Positions 1 through 6,527 of a DNA stretch of 12,349 nucleotides are shown here, one piece after another. This DNA comes from Thermoplasmata archaeon (GTDB lineage Archaea > Thermoplasmatota > E2 > UBA202 > JdFR-43): assembly GCA_021163175.1 (NCBI GenBank), contig JAGGXG010000157.1, forward strand, positions 1 to 12,349, given 5' to 3'. The notes beneath the pieces were generated by a model. It was given only the letters and a program-made list of their open reading frames with translations. It did not search any database and was not told the DNA's origin. The position numbers and the translations under genes are program-made. Positions within the stretch are counted from its first letter, which is position 1, and each line of letters starts with the position of its first letter.

Positions 1-223
1 ATTCATACGGGCTAATGGTATAGGGTCTCCCTCTTTTACTCTTTCTATCAAATGGTTTTCCGAGTTTCTTTGCTTTTGATCGAATAAAATAGTAAAGATT
101 TTTAATGTTGCCCAATTTATATTTCGCGTCGTCTTTATCTACAAGAATTACATGTTTTTTGCTACCATCTCTGTCCTTTTTCACTAAAATTTTAATGGAT
201 TTTAACTGAGTACAAAAAACCAT
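1..223 (-). CDS. Partial gene start, possible transposase N-terminus
   Basis: An open frame enters on the minus strand and runs uninterrupted off the left edge, giving 74 residues from an ATG at 223-221; a GTG at 184-182 is an alternative start and would avoid overlapping the permease gene by 22 bases. The product is lysine-rich and basic, with a run KLGKPFDRKSKRGRPYTISP near the visible end. A basic KRGRP-type segment followed by a helix start is common near the N-terminus of DDE-type transposases of archaeal insertion sequences, which is why a transposase is suggested; no catalytic residue lies inside the window. No clear ribosome binding site precedes either start, and no terminal inverted repeat can be tested because the other end is missing. 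The frame differs from that of the permease, so this is not read-through. It could equally be an ordinary DNA-binding or unknown protein. Confidence 0.4.
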   Translation of the reverse strand, partial: MVFCTQLKSIKILVKKDRDGSKKHVILVDKDDAKYKLGNIKNLYYFIRSKAKKLGKPFDRKSKRGRPYTISPYE

Positions 224-1116
224 ATATTCAGATATGCTATCGCCGCCAGAGATGAAATCATTATTATTGAAGCGATTACATCCTCATAAAATTTATATCG
301 ATGGCTTAAGACAATCATTGAAATGGCCATTGGCATTGCATTCATTAAAACAGCAATCATTGTCTCATTTTTTGGAAGGCGAAGCAAAGTTGCCAGCAAA
401 AATGTTATGAAAGGAAGCAAAAAAATTCTTAGCATGCTTAAGGCAAAAGCAAGCTTTATGTTTCCATATTTTCTTCCATATAAAAATACGCCGAGCATGA
501 ATATTGCAACAACAGATGTGCTCCTTCCAAGCATATGTAATGGCGATAAAATCAAAGATGGTATCTTTATTCCAGAAAAAGAGAAAAATAAGCCAATCAA
601 TATTGAGATTATGAGGGGATTTTTTGAAAGCTTTTTAGCTACTCTTGAAAAACCCCTTGCCAGATTTTCATTTGTTGAATATATTTCAAGCAGTGTTATT
701 GACATTGAAACAGCCACGATTGACACCATCGCAGCTTGCAAAGATGCCATTGTTTCGCTTTCAGGGAGTGCAAATATTATGAAAGGAATGCCAAAAAATG
801 CGAGGCTTCCAAATATTGTGCTCAGTGAAAGAAGGAAAAATGTTTCTCTTTTTATTCCGAATATTGCATATATCGTGGCATACAAACCAACCAAAATTAT
901 TATTGGTAGCACACCAGATAAAATGAAGAGTACCATTTCTTCTGTAAATTTCACTTCAGATATCGCAACCAGAAACAGAGACGGCAATGCAAAATAATAA
1001 ACATAGGCTGATAAAACCCTTTCATCCCCCGCCTTTAATATGCCAAATCTTCTTGAAAGAAATCCAAGAGAAATAAGGATAAGGAGAGGTATTATTGCAT
1101 TTATCGCTGGATTCAT
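202..1116 (-). CDS. AEC (auxin efflux carrier) family permease
   Basis: A 304-residue polytopic membrane protein of the auxin efflux carrier superfamily, whose prokaryotic members move organic anions such as malate or malonate, or other small solutes; the substrate here cannot be told. It has about ten hydrophobic segments in two halves, with a central polar stretch (about residues 144-166). Family features visible are the N-terminal segment with LGFLSRRFGIL followed by ALPSLF, the FGSLAFFGIPF stretch at 102-112 (usually FGNxGFxGxP), NPLIISILIG at 166-175, and a late A-MP-A motif near 260-264. Length is normal for the family, so the C-terminus is probably intact although a possible insertion-sequence gene starts right there. 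The ATG overlaps the stop of the flavodiiron gene by 4 bases (ATGA), so it is very likely co-transcribed and translationally coupled with it. The ribosome binding site is weak. Confidence 0.85.
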   Translation of the reverse strand: MNPAINAIIPLLILISLGFLSRRFGILKAGDERVLSAYVYYFALPSLFLVAISEVKFTEEMVLFILSGVLPIIILVGLYATIYAIFGIKRETFFLLSLSTIFGSLAFFGIPFIIFALPESETMASLQAAMVSIVAVSMSITLLEIYSTNENLARGFSRVAKKLSKNPLIISILIGLFFSFSGIKIPSLILSPLHMLGRSTSVVAIFMLGVFLYGRKYGNIKLAFALSMLRIFLLPFITFLLATLLRLPKNETMIAVLMNAMPMAISMIVLSHRYKFYEDVIASIIMISSLAAIAYLNIWFFVLS

Positions 1117-2288
1117 TGAAACTCTATTGAATCGTGCTTTTTCTTTATCTCTTCAGCAAGTTCATCCAGAGCTTTGTAGTCCTCGTTGCTAGGCAATCCC
1201 TTTATGAGCAATGGTTCGAGAAGCTCAATTTTCACGCTAATTATCGATTTTAAAATATCCACAGCTCTCCCGCCCCATCCATAGGAGCCGATTATTGCCG
1301 CGAATCTCGCTTTTGGTCGCAAGGCATTGATTAAATATGTTGCACTCACGGCGGCGGGATGCGGGCCGGCGAGCATTGTTGGCGTTGCTATTATAATCGT
1401 TGCTGCATCAACCAGATCCATGGCAAGCTCTCCCAAATTGGTTGTTATTAAATTTCTGGCTCTTACTTCTATTCCTCTGCTTGTCAGGGCATCTATGAGA
1501 TGGTCAACCATTTTCCTTGTGCTTCCATGCATTGAAACAAAAGCTATCAAAGCGAGATTTCTTGGCCTGGCATCGATCCATTCTTTGTACGCATTTATGA
1601 TGTAGCTTGGATCATCATAAGCTGGTCCATGGCTTGGAGCAATTATTTTTACTTCCTTGCTTTCTATTTTTTTAATGTTTCTTTCAATGAAGCTCCGGAA
1701 AGGCATCATGATTTCTGCATAATATCGCTTTGCCTCATGATATATTCTGTCATAATCCCTCGCAAATGTATGCGATGTTGCAACATGAGAGCCAAAAAAA
1801 TCACATGTGAACATTATTTTGTCTTCACGCAAATAAGTTGACATTGTCTCAGGCCAGTGAACCCATGGAGTCATTATGAACTCAAGCGTTTTATTTCCCA
1901 AGCTTAAAACATCTCCTTCCTTAACAACCATGAATTTTTCTTCTGGAATGTGCAATAAATCCATCTCGAACTGCTTGCATTTCTCATTTGTAACTATCTT
2001 TGCTTCAGGGAATTCCCCCAGCAAAAATGGAAGGCATCCAGAATGATCCTGCTCAGCATGGTTGGATATTATATAATCAATTTTTTCTATGCCCAGTTCT
2101 TCAATGTTTCTTTTCAATTCATCCCATTTATATGGCTCTGCTGTGTCCACCAAAGCAATTTTCTCATCCATAATAAGATATGCGTTATAGCTTGTGCCTT
2201 GAGGCAATGGAACAATTTCATCAAAAAGAACGCGATCCCAGTCTACAACGCCCACATTATATACGCCATCAACAATTTTCCTTATCAT
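1113..2288 (-). CDS. fprA: A-type flavodiiron protein (FprA family)
   Basis: A 391-residue cytoplasmic flavodiiron protein that reduces O2 to water and/or NO to N2O using electrons normally supplied by rubredoxin or, in methanogens, F420H2. The N-terminal metallo-beta-lactamase-like domain (about 1-240) carries the complete diiron ligand set: H77, E79, D81 and H82 in NHAEQDHS, then H144 (WVHWPE), D163 (TCDFFG) and H220 (PSHGP). The C-terminal flavodoxin domain (about 245-385) has the FMN phosphate loop SMHGSTRK and the later GSYGWGG loop. No extra domain is fused, so this is the minimal class A layout. The start codon sits inside the end of the rubredoxin gene (ATGA overlap) and is preceded by a purine-rich GAGGCGGTGG sequence that can act as a ribosome binding site. 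Having its presumed donor, rubredoxin, immediately upstream in the same operon supports an oxygen or nitric oxide detoxification role in an anaerobe. Confidence 0.95.
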   Translation of the reverse strand: MIRKIVDGVYNVGVVDWDRVLFDEIVPLPQGTSYNAYLIMDEKIALVDTAEPYKWDELKRNIEELGIEKIDYIISNHAEQDHSGCLPFLLGEFPEAKIVTNEKCKQFEMDLLHIPEEKFMVVKEGDVLSLGNKTLEFIMTPWVHWPETMSTYLREDKIMFTCDFFGSHVATSHTFARDYDRIYHEAKRYYAEIMMPFRSFIERNIKKIESKEVKIIAPSHGPAYDDPSYIINAYKEWIDARPRNLALIAFVSMHGSTRKMVDHLIDALTSRGIEVRARNLITTNLGELAMDLVDAATIIIATPTMLAGPHPAAVSATYLINALRPKARFAAIIGSYGWGGRAVDILKSIISVKIELLEPLLIKGLPSNEDYKALDELAEEIKKKHDSIEFQ

Positions 2289-2446
2289 GCCACCGCCTCA
2301 AAATTTTCTTTACTTGCTCCGCATATCGGACAAGTCCAGTCATCTGGCAAATCTTCAAAAGGTGTTCTAGCAGGTATATTGTTCTCAGGATCTCCCTTTT
2401 CAGGGTCGTAAATATAGCCACATATCTTGCACCTGTATTTCTTCAT
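2285..2446 (-). CDS. Rubredoxin
   Basis: A 53-residue protein: a small Fe(Cys)4 electron carrier of the cytoplasm. It begins MKKYRCKICGYIYDPEKGD and ends with WTCPICGASKENF, giving the two Cys-x-x-Cys metal knuckles at C6/C9 and C39/C42, with the family's aromatic core (Y4, Y11, Y13, F30, W37) and the DDWTCPICG signature. Length is typical of rubredoxin. It is the first gene of the operon with the flavodiiron protein and the AEC permease; its TGA overlaps the ATG of the flavodiiron gene. Rubredoxin to flavodiiron protein is a well-known electron path, so this is probably the direct donor. A TATA-like box lies about 26 bases before the ATG and no strong ribosome binding site is present, so the mRNA is probably leaderless or nearly so. 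Confidence 0.97.
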   Translation of the reverse strand: MKKYRCKICGYIYDPEKGDPENNIPARTPFEDLPDDWTCPICGASKENFEAVA

Positions 2447-2464
2447 AGTTGCATAACCTTTTCT

Positions 2465-2480
2465 CTTTTATATTTTTATT
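2465..2480 (-). promoter_or_regulatory. TATA-like promoter of the rubredoxin operon
   Basis: On the minus strand the sequence AATAAAAATATAAAAG is centred about 26 bases before the rubredoxin ATG. This matches an archaeal TATA box placed for transcription starting at or within a few bases of the start codon. It would drive rubredoxin, the flavodiiron protein and the permease together. Assigned from sequence and spacing only. Confidence 0.55.
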
Positions 2481-2622
2481 GCAATGTGGAATACAGATTG
2501 TCATTGCCCACTATTTCCATGAATATCCTGAAAGAAATTTTGGAGATTGCAATTAAATTCGGAAAATCCATTTCCAGAATTTGAGGTTAGAGATGACATG
2601 CAGTTTTCTGAAATAATAACTT

Positions 2623-2828
2623 TTAGTTATATGATGAAGTGCATGAGATGATGCAGTTGGTCTGACTGCATTGTTCTTTTAGTTTTTACTATTTTTGTAA
2701 CTTCTTTTTTCTCAATGCCTGTCATCTCTGCAATATCGCCAGTTCTCAATGGTTTTCCAGCTTTTCTAAATGCCTCCAGAACAGTATGCTTGTAAAGAAA
2801 TCATGATGTCCTTCTTCATCCTGCGCAT
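2623..2828 (-). pseudogene. Frameshifted short HTH transcriptional regulator
   Basis: Three frames must be joined to read a recognisable product. From the ATGs at 2828 or 2819 the first frame gives MRRMKKDIM and then leaves register. A second frame (about 2800-2627) gives HTVLEAFRKAGKPLRTGDIA followed by EMTGIEKKEVTKIVK, a clear helix-turn-helix/winged-helix segment of the kind found in short archaeal regulators (VLEAFKKAGKPLRPGDVAEMTG-like). After that the expected lysine-rich wing is found only in a third frame, as LKEQ followed by a stop at 2625-2623, while the HTH frame itself ends at 2627. No continuous ORF covers start, HTH and tail, so at least two indels are implied. Assignment of the HTH is from remembered family pattern. 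Sequencing or assembly errors could mimic this decay. Confidence 0.6.
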
Positions 2829-2849
2829 TTTAACATTTTCATCCTTAAT

Positions 2850-3018
2850 TTATGTAATCGGGATGGGAAATGCTACCTTTTGAGCCAAATCTATGAAAGA
2901 AGGTATAGAATTGAGCACACTCTTTTCATCATTGTTGCTTCAGGAATTTATTGAATGGTTTAGTGGTTATCATACCAGACGAGATGATTATCCTGCCAAT
3001 GTCCTCACCATAAAATTT
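2850..3018 (-). pseudogene. Decayed coding fragment, family not recognised
   Basis: On the minus strand a frame open from 3018 gives FYGEDIGRIIISSGMITTKP and continues NKFLKQQ to a stop at 2931-2929. A different frame takes over at the same place (from about 2936) and gives NNDEKSVLNSIPSFIDLAQK, then VAFPIPIT and a stop at 2852-2850. The two pieces read like consecutive parts of one protein interrupted by a single frameshift near 2930-2937. The 5' part is missing: an in-frame stop lies at 3021-3019, inside the promoter region of the oligosaccharyltransferase gene. I do not recognise the family. The alternative is chance open frames in AT-rich DNA. Confidence 0.35.
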
Positions 3019-3024
3019 TTAATT
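3008..3024 (+). promoter_or_regulatory. TATA-like promoter of the oligosaccharyltransferase gene
   Basis: The plus-strand sequence CCATAAAATTTTTAATT is centred about 20-25 bases before the ATG at 3036 and about 37 bases before a second in-frame ATG at 3051. With usual archaeal spacing transcription would start near 3036-3042. That leaves either a leaderless message from 3036, or a short leader containing GGGGTTGAT, which could act as a ribosome binding site for the ATG at 3051. Position and composition are the only evidence. Confidence 0.45.
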
Positions 3025-3035
3025 ACTGTGCCTTT

Positions 3036-6000
3036 ATGGGGTTGATACAAATGAAAAGATATACAGTAGCGATATTGGTGGCAGGAGCATTTGTTACAAT
3101 ATTGATGCTTAATACCTATTTTAATTTTACATCAGATATAGCCATAAATAAATACGGTGAAACCCTGGAAGATAAATTTTATCTATCTGGTCCAGACCCA
3201 TATTATAACATGCGACTTCTTCAGGTAACTCTGGAGACTGGGCATTTCCCTTTTATAGGGGGTCTTCATGGAGATAAGGATCCATTGTTAAATTATCCGT
3301 TGCACGGAAGCGGAGGCAGGCCACCTCTTTTCACCATGCTTACCATAGGCATGGGAAAAATTTTCTCCTTATTCATGGATGAAACAGATGCGATGGGCTA
3401 TGCAATGCAATTCATCCCCGCCTTATATGGAGCATTGCTTGTTGTGCCAGTATATTTCATAGCAAGAACTCTTTTTAACAGAAAGATTGCAGTCATAGCT
3501 GCCTGGATTATTCCTTTAATTCCAATTCATCTAAGCTCTGGCCACGGCTCATCTTTCACTCTTTATGATACCGACTCTGCCATTTTATTGACTGTAACCA
3601 CAACTTTAATGTTTCTCATAATGGCTATGAAGGAGAAGGATGTTGTGCGTTCTACAATATTTGCTGCGATGGCCGGCGTTATGGCGGCTGGCCTGGCAAT
3701 GATATGGGTCGCTGGGCAATACATATTTGTTTTAATAGCAGCATATGCAATTGCTCAGATGATTGTTGATATTTTTGCAGATAAAATAGATGTACATATT
3801 GTTAGAGTTACATTGACTGCTCTTGTGGTTGCCTATATAATTGCCTTCCCCATATTGTATGTAAAAAGCGGTTTGGCTTTCACACCTTATCTCTTCTCTC
3901 CAATAGCTGTTGCAATATTTGGCGCAATCTATCTATGGATTGGAAAAAAGAATATACCATGGATACTCTCCCTGCCATCCATATTTATTGCTGGCGGCGC
4001 TGCCCTAACATTTCTTTATTTGATAAGAAACACCACAAATCACTTTCTTAAGCCGCTAACGGCATTATCAAATGTGATATTTAAAGGGGTTTATGCCAAA
4101 AAGGTTTCGCTTACCATTGCAGAGGCTTCTTCATTTGGGTTCAGCAGAACGGTAATGTCTTTCGGTCCAGTTCTATACTGGCTCGGATGGATTGGATTCT
4201 TCTATTTGCTTTACATTTATTACAAGAAAAAGTGGAAAAGAGAGTATATGGTGCTGATTTTATGGTTTGCTGTCGAATCCTGGCTTGTTCACAAGGCAGG
4301 AAGGTTCCTGAATGATCTCGTTCCATTGATGGCGATATTGAGTGCTGCTGCCATCTGGCTTATAATAGAGAAGAGTAAATTTGCGGAAATGATGAAGAAT
4401 TTAAAAGGGGTTGGTGGAGGATGGTATGGAATCAAAAAAGCTGTTAAATTGCGCCATGTATTCAGCGTTATATTCATTTCATTCTTTGTGGTATTTCCAA
4501 ATGGATGGCTCTCGCTCGATGCTGCTCTTCCCTCACCAATAAAGGAAAAATTCCATTCAGATAAACTCGGAGCTTTTGGCCTTGGTTTACACACAGAACA
4601 ATACTGGACAGACGCGTTTTCATGGTTACGCCATCAAACGGAAAATTGTAGTACGGAGGAAAAACCCGGTTTCATATCATGGTGGGACTATGGTTTCTAT
4701 TGCGTTGCTGTCGCTAAAACACCTACAGTGGCCGATAACTTCCAGGAAGGCATACCGCCAGCAGCAAACTTCCATACTTCTCTGAGTGAGAATGAGGCTG
4801 TGAGTGTAATGATAGTTCGTCTTGCAGAAGGAGATATGAAGAAGCATGATGGGAAGATAAGCAACGAGTTAAAGGAAGTTTTTGAGGAATATCTCGGAAA
4901 AGAAAATGCAACATTGCTTGTAAACATAATAGAAGACCCTGAAAAACATGCTCCTTCATATGGAGAAGTTATAAGCAAGGAATATGATGGAAAGAAATAT
5001 CATGTCAGGGCAGACAATGCCCGCTACCATGATGCCGTGGATATTCTAACAAAACTTGATGACGAAAATCTAACAATGCTTTACCGAGCCGTGCAGAATG
5101 TCACGGGATACAACATTCGTTATTATGGCGTGGAAGGCTATGATGTGAACATATTCAATGTTTTTGACTTCCTTGCTGACAAAGGTTCATTCGGATATGA
5201 AACAACAGAAGATGACTTCTTTAAACTATGGTATATTGCAAACAAAACGCAGCAGAAACTTGCGCCTGATGAGGTGAAAAATATATCGGAAAGTATGACA
5301 AGAGAAAATATGGAAGATATATATGGACGTTTCATACCATACACACAAAGAAAGGATGCCTTCTATGATAGTATGGTTTACCATGTTTATCTTGGCAATA
5401 TTCCGAAAAGCATTTTTGAAAACTATTCTTATTATCAAACCTTATTCTTCTGGTATTATCCCTCAAAAATCCCGCAAAATATATACAATCAATATTCTCA
5501 ATATTCTCAGTATCTTCTCTTCAGCATGTCTCCTACAGCAGGCATGAAGCATTTTTATGCACAATATATTTCCCCATATAAGTATTATCCACGTCCTGGC
5601 AGACTTTGTACAGGATTGCCCGCTGTAGTCATAGCAAAATATTATGAAGGAGCCATCATCAAAGGAAAAATTGTAAGCGGTGGCGAGCCATTCAAAGGCG
5701 TTGTTGTTGATGTGCAGCAAAATATAAGCATATACGGCATGAATAAATCGATAGTTCATGATAGTGTTGTTACTGCAAGCGATGGAAGCTTTTCTGTTAT
5801 TGTTCCGGCCGGTGATGTTATCCTTTATATCCACAAGGGATCGGGAAACAATGCCATCGAGTTGAAAAAGATACATTTGAATATAAGTGAGGAGCAGGCT
5901 ACGAGAGTAGCAAACTGGAAGATAGATATTGGAACAATAGATATTCCAAAAGGAAATGTGAAGGGTATAGTTTTCTGGGACAAAGATGGAGATAACACCT

Positions 6001-6527
6001 ATAATGCAAGTATTGATAAGAAGATAGATGCAACCGTCACCATAGATGGAAAGAGAATCACAACGCACAATGGAATGTATGAAGTGAAGAATCTGTTACC
6101 ATCTTCATATCCAATAGATGCCGAAAAGAAAGGATATACTGCAGAGAATGCAGGAAATGTTAATGTAAAGCCAAATGAAACAACATGGTACAACATTTCA
6201 TTGGTTCCTTCAAAGGTGCAGATTACAGGAAAAGTCTGGTATGATGCCAATGGAAATGGAAAAATGGATGAGAATGAAAGCGTAGCCAATACACCAATAA
6301 AATTCAATGTTATAAGTGCTCCAGATGAAAATGCTGCAAATGAAACGACATATACGAATTCAACTGGCCATTATAGCATTTCATTGTCTCCTGCAAAATA
6401 TAGCGTGGAAGTGACTTACACTGTAAAGGAAGGAAATGAAAGTATAACGTATTCATATCATGGAACACTGAATCTGAAAATAGGAGAAACCAGGAGAACA
6501 TTTGATATAAAATTGAGGAAAGAATAA
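3036..6527 (+). CDS. aglB: Archaeal oligosaccharyltransferase AglB (STT3 family), C-terminally extended
   Basis: A 1163-residue membrane enzyme that transfers a lipid-linked glycan onto Asn of N-x-S/T sequons of exported proteins. The multi-spanning GT-C domain covers about residues 8-490. Catalytic-site features present are GPDPYYN with D54 (first loop, metal-binding Asp), YDTD with D178/D180 (second Asp motif), TIAE at 360-363 (SVSE/TIXE loop) and AGRF at 421-424. The extracellular domain begins about 500 and has the invariant WWDYG at 549-553. A tyrosine-rich stretch follows (about 763-870), then three predicted beta-sandwich domains: a carboxypeptidase-regulatory-like one (about 873-970) and two SdrD/Cna-B-like ones (about 973-1057 and 1061-1160), the latter two with Asp/Asn-rich calcium-loop-like stretches (DKDGDNT, DANGNGKMDENE). 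The protein is well above the usual 800-1000 residues of AglB. The start may be 3036 or, with a possible GGGGTTGAT ribosome site, 3051. It stands alone on the plus strand. Confidence 0.95.
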   Translation: MGLIQMKRYTVAILVAGAFVTILMLNTYFNFTSDIAINKYGETLEDKFYLSGPDPYYNMRLLQVTLETGHFPFIGGLHGDKDPLLNYPLHGSGGRPPLFTMLTIGMGKIFSLFMDETDAMGYAMQFIPALYGALLVVPVYFIARTLFNRKIAVIAAWIIPLIPIHLSSGHGSSFTLYDTDSAILLTVTTTLMFLIMAMKEKDVVRSTIFAAMAGVMAAGLAMIWVAGQYIFVLIAAYAIAQMIVDIFADKIDVHIVRVTLTALVVAYIIAFPILYVKSGLAFTPYLFSPIAVAIFGAIYLWIGKKNIPWILSLPSIFIAGGAALTFLYLIRNTTNHFLKPLTALSNVIFKGVYAKKVSLTIAEASSFGFSRTVMSFGPVLYWLGWIGFFYLLYIYYKKKWKREYMVLILWFAVESWLVHKAGRFLNDLVPLMAILSAAAIWLIIEKSKFAEMMKNLKGVGGGWYGIKKAVKLRHVFSVIFISFFVVFPNGWLSLDAALPSPIKEKFHSDKLGAFGLGLHTEQYWTDAFSWLRHQTENCSTEEKPGFISWWDYGFYCVAVAKTPTVADNFQEGIPPAANFHTSLSENEAVSVMIVRLAEGDMKKHDGKISNELKEVFEEYLGKENATLLVNIIEDPEKHAPSYGEVISKEYDGKKYHVRADNARYHDAVDILTKLDDENLTMLYRAVQNVTGYNIRYYGVEGYDVNIFNVFDFLADKGSFGYETTEDDFFKLWYIANKTQQKLAPDEVKNISESMTRENMEDIYGRFIPYTQRKDAFYDSMVYHVYLGNIPKSIFENYSYYQTLFFWYYPSKIPQNIYNQYSQYSQYLLFSMSPTAGMKHFYAQYISPYKYYPRPGRLCTGLPAVVIAKYYEGAIIKGKIVSGGEPFKGVVVDVQQNISIYGMNKSIVHDSVVTASDGSFSVIVPAGDVILYIHKGSGNNAIELKKIHLNISEEQATRVANWKIDIGTIDIPKGNVKGIVFWDKDGDNTYNASIDKKIDATVTIDGKRITTHNGMYEVKNLLPSSYPIDAEKKGYTAENAGNVNVKPNETTWYNISLVPSKVQITGKVWYDANGNGKMDENESVANTPIKFNVISAPDENAANETTYTNSTGHYSISLSPAKYSVEVTYTVKEGNESITYSYHGTLNLKIGETRRTFDIKLRKE
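5490..5516 (+). repeat. Three-copy imperfect 9-bp tandem repeat inside aglB
   Basis: Two exact copies of CAATATTCT (5490-5498, 5499-5507) are followed by a diverged third, CAGTATCTT. In frame they encode QYS-QYS-QYL within the tyrosine-rich stretch of the oligosaccharyltransferase. Because the unit is a multiple of three, copy-number change by slippage would lengthen or shorten the linker without breaking the frame. Confidence 0.75.

Larger units (their letters stand above)
2447..3035. other. Gene-poor interval with decayed coding sequence
   Basis: This 589-base gap separates the divergent rubredoxin operon and the oligosaccharyltransferase gene. It contains no intact gene. It carries the rubredoxin promoter at its left end, two decayed minus-strand coding fragments listed separately (about 2623-2828 and 2850-3018), and the promoter of the oligosaccharyltransferase gene at its right end. 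On the plus strand a 21-codon reading frame at 2519-2584, followed in another frame by an open stretch ending at 2651, may be a further remnant but resembles nothing I recognise. No tRNA-like or strong hairpin structure was seen. Confidence 0.6.

Noticed and set aside
323..997. Plus-strand open frame of 224 codons
   Set aside because: It lies wholly antisense to the AEC permease, which has clear family motifs and operon coupling; the product has no recognisable features.
2519..2651. Short plus-strand frame (21 codons) plus a shifted open stretch ending at 2651
   Set aside because: Too short, no recognisable motif, and it partly overlaps the HTH pseudogene on the other strand; mentioned only within the gap description.
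5463..6068. Minus-strand open frame of 201 codons
   Set aside because: It is antisense to the C-terminal part of aglB, whose domains are recognisable; its composition is what the complement of that gene would give.
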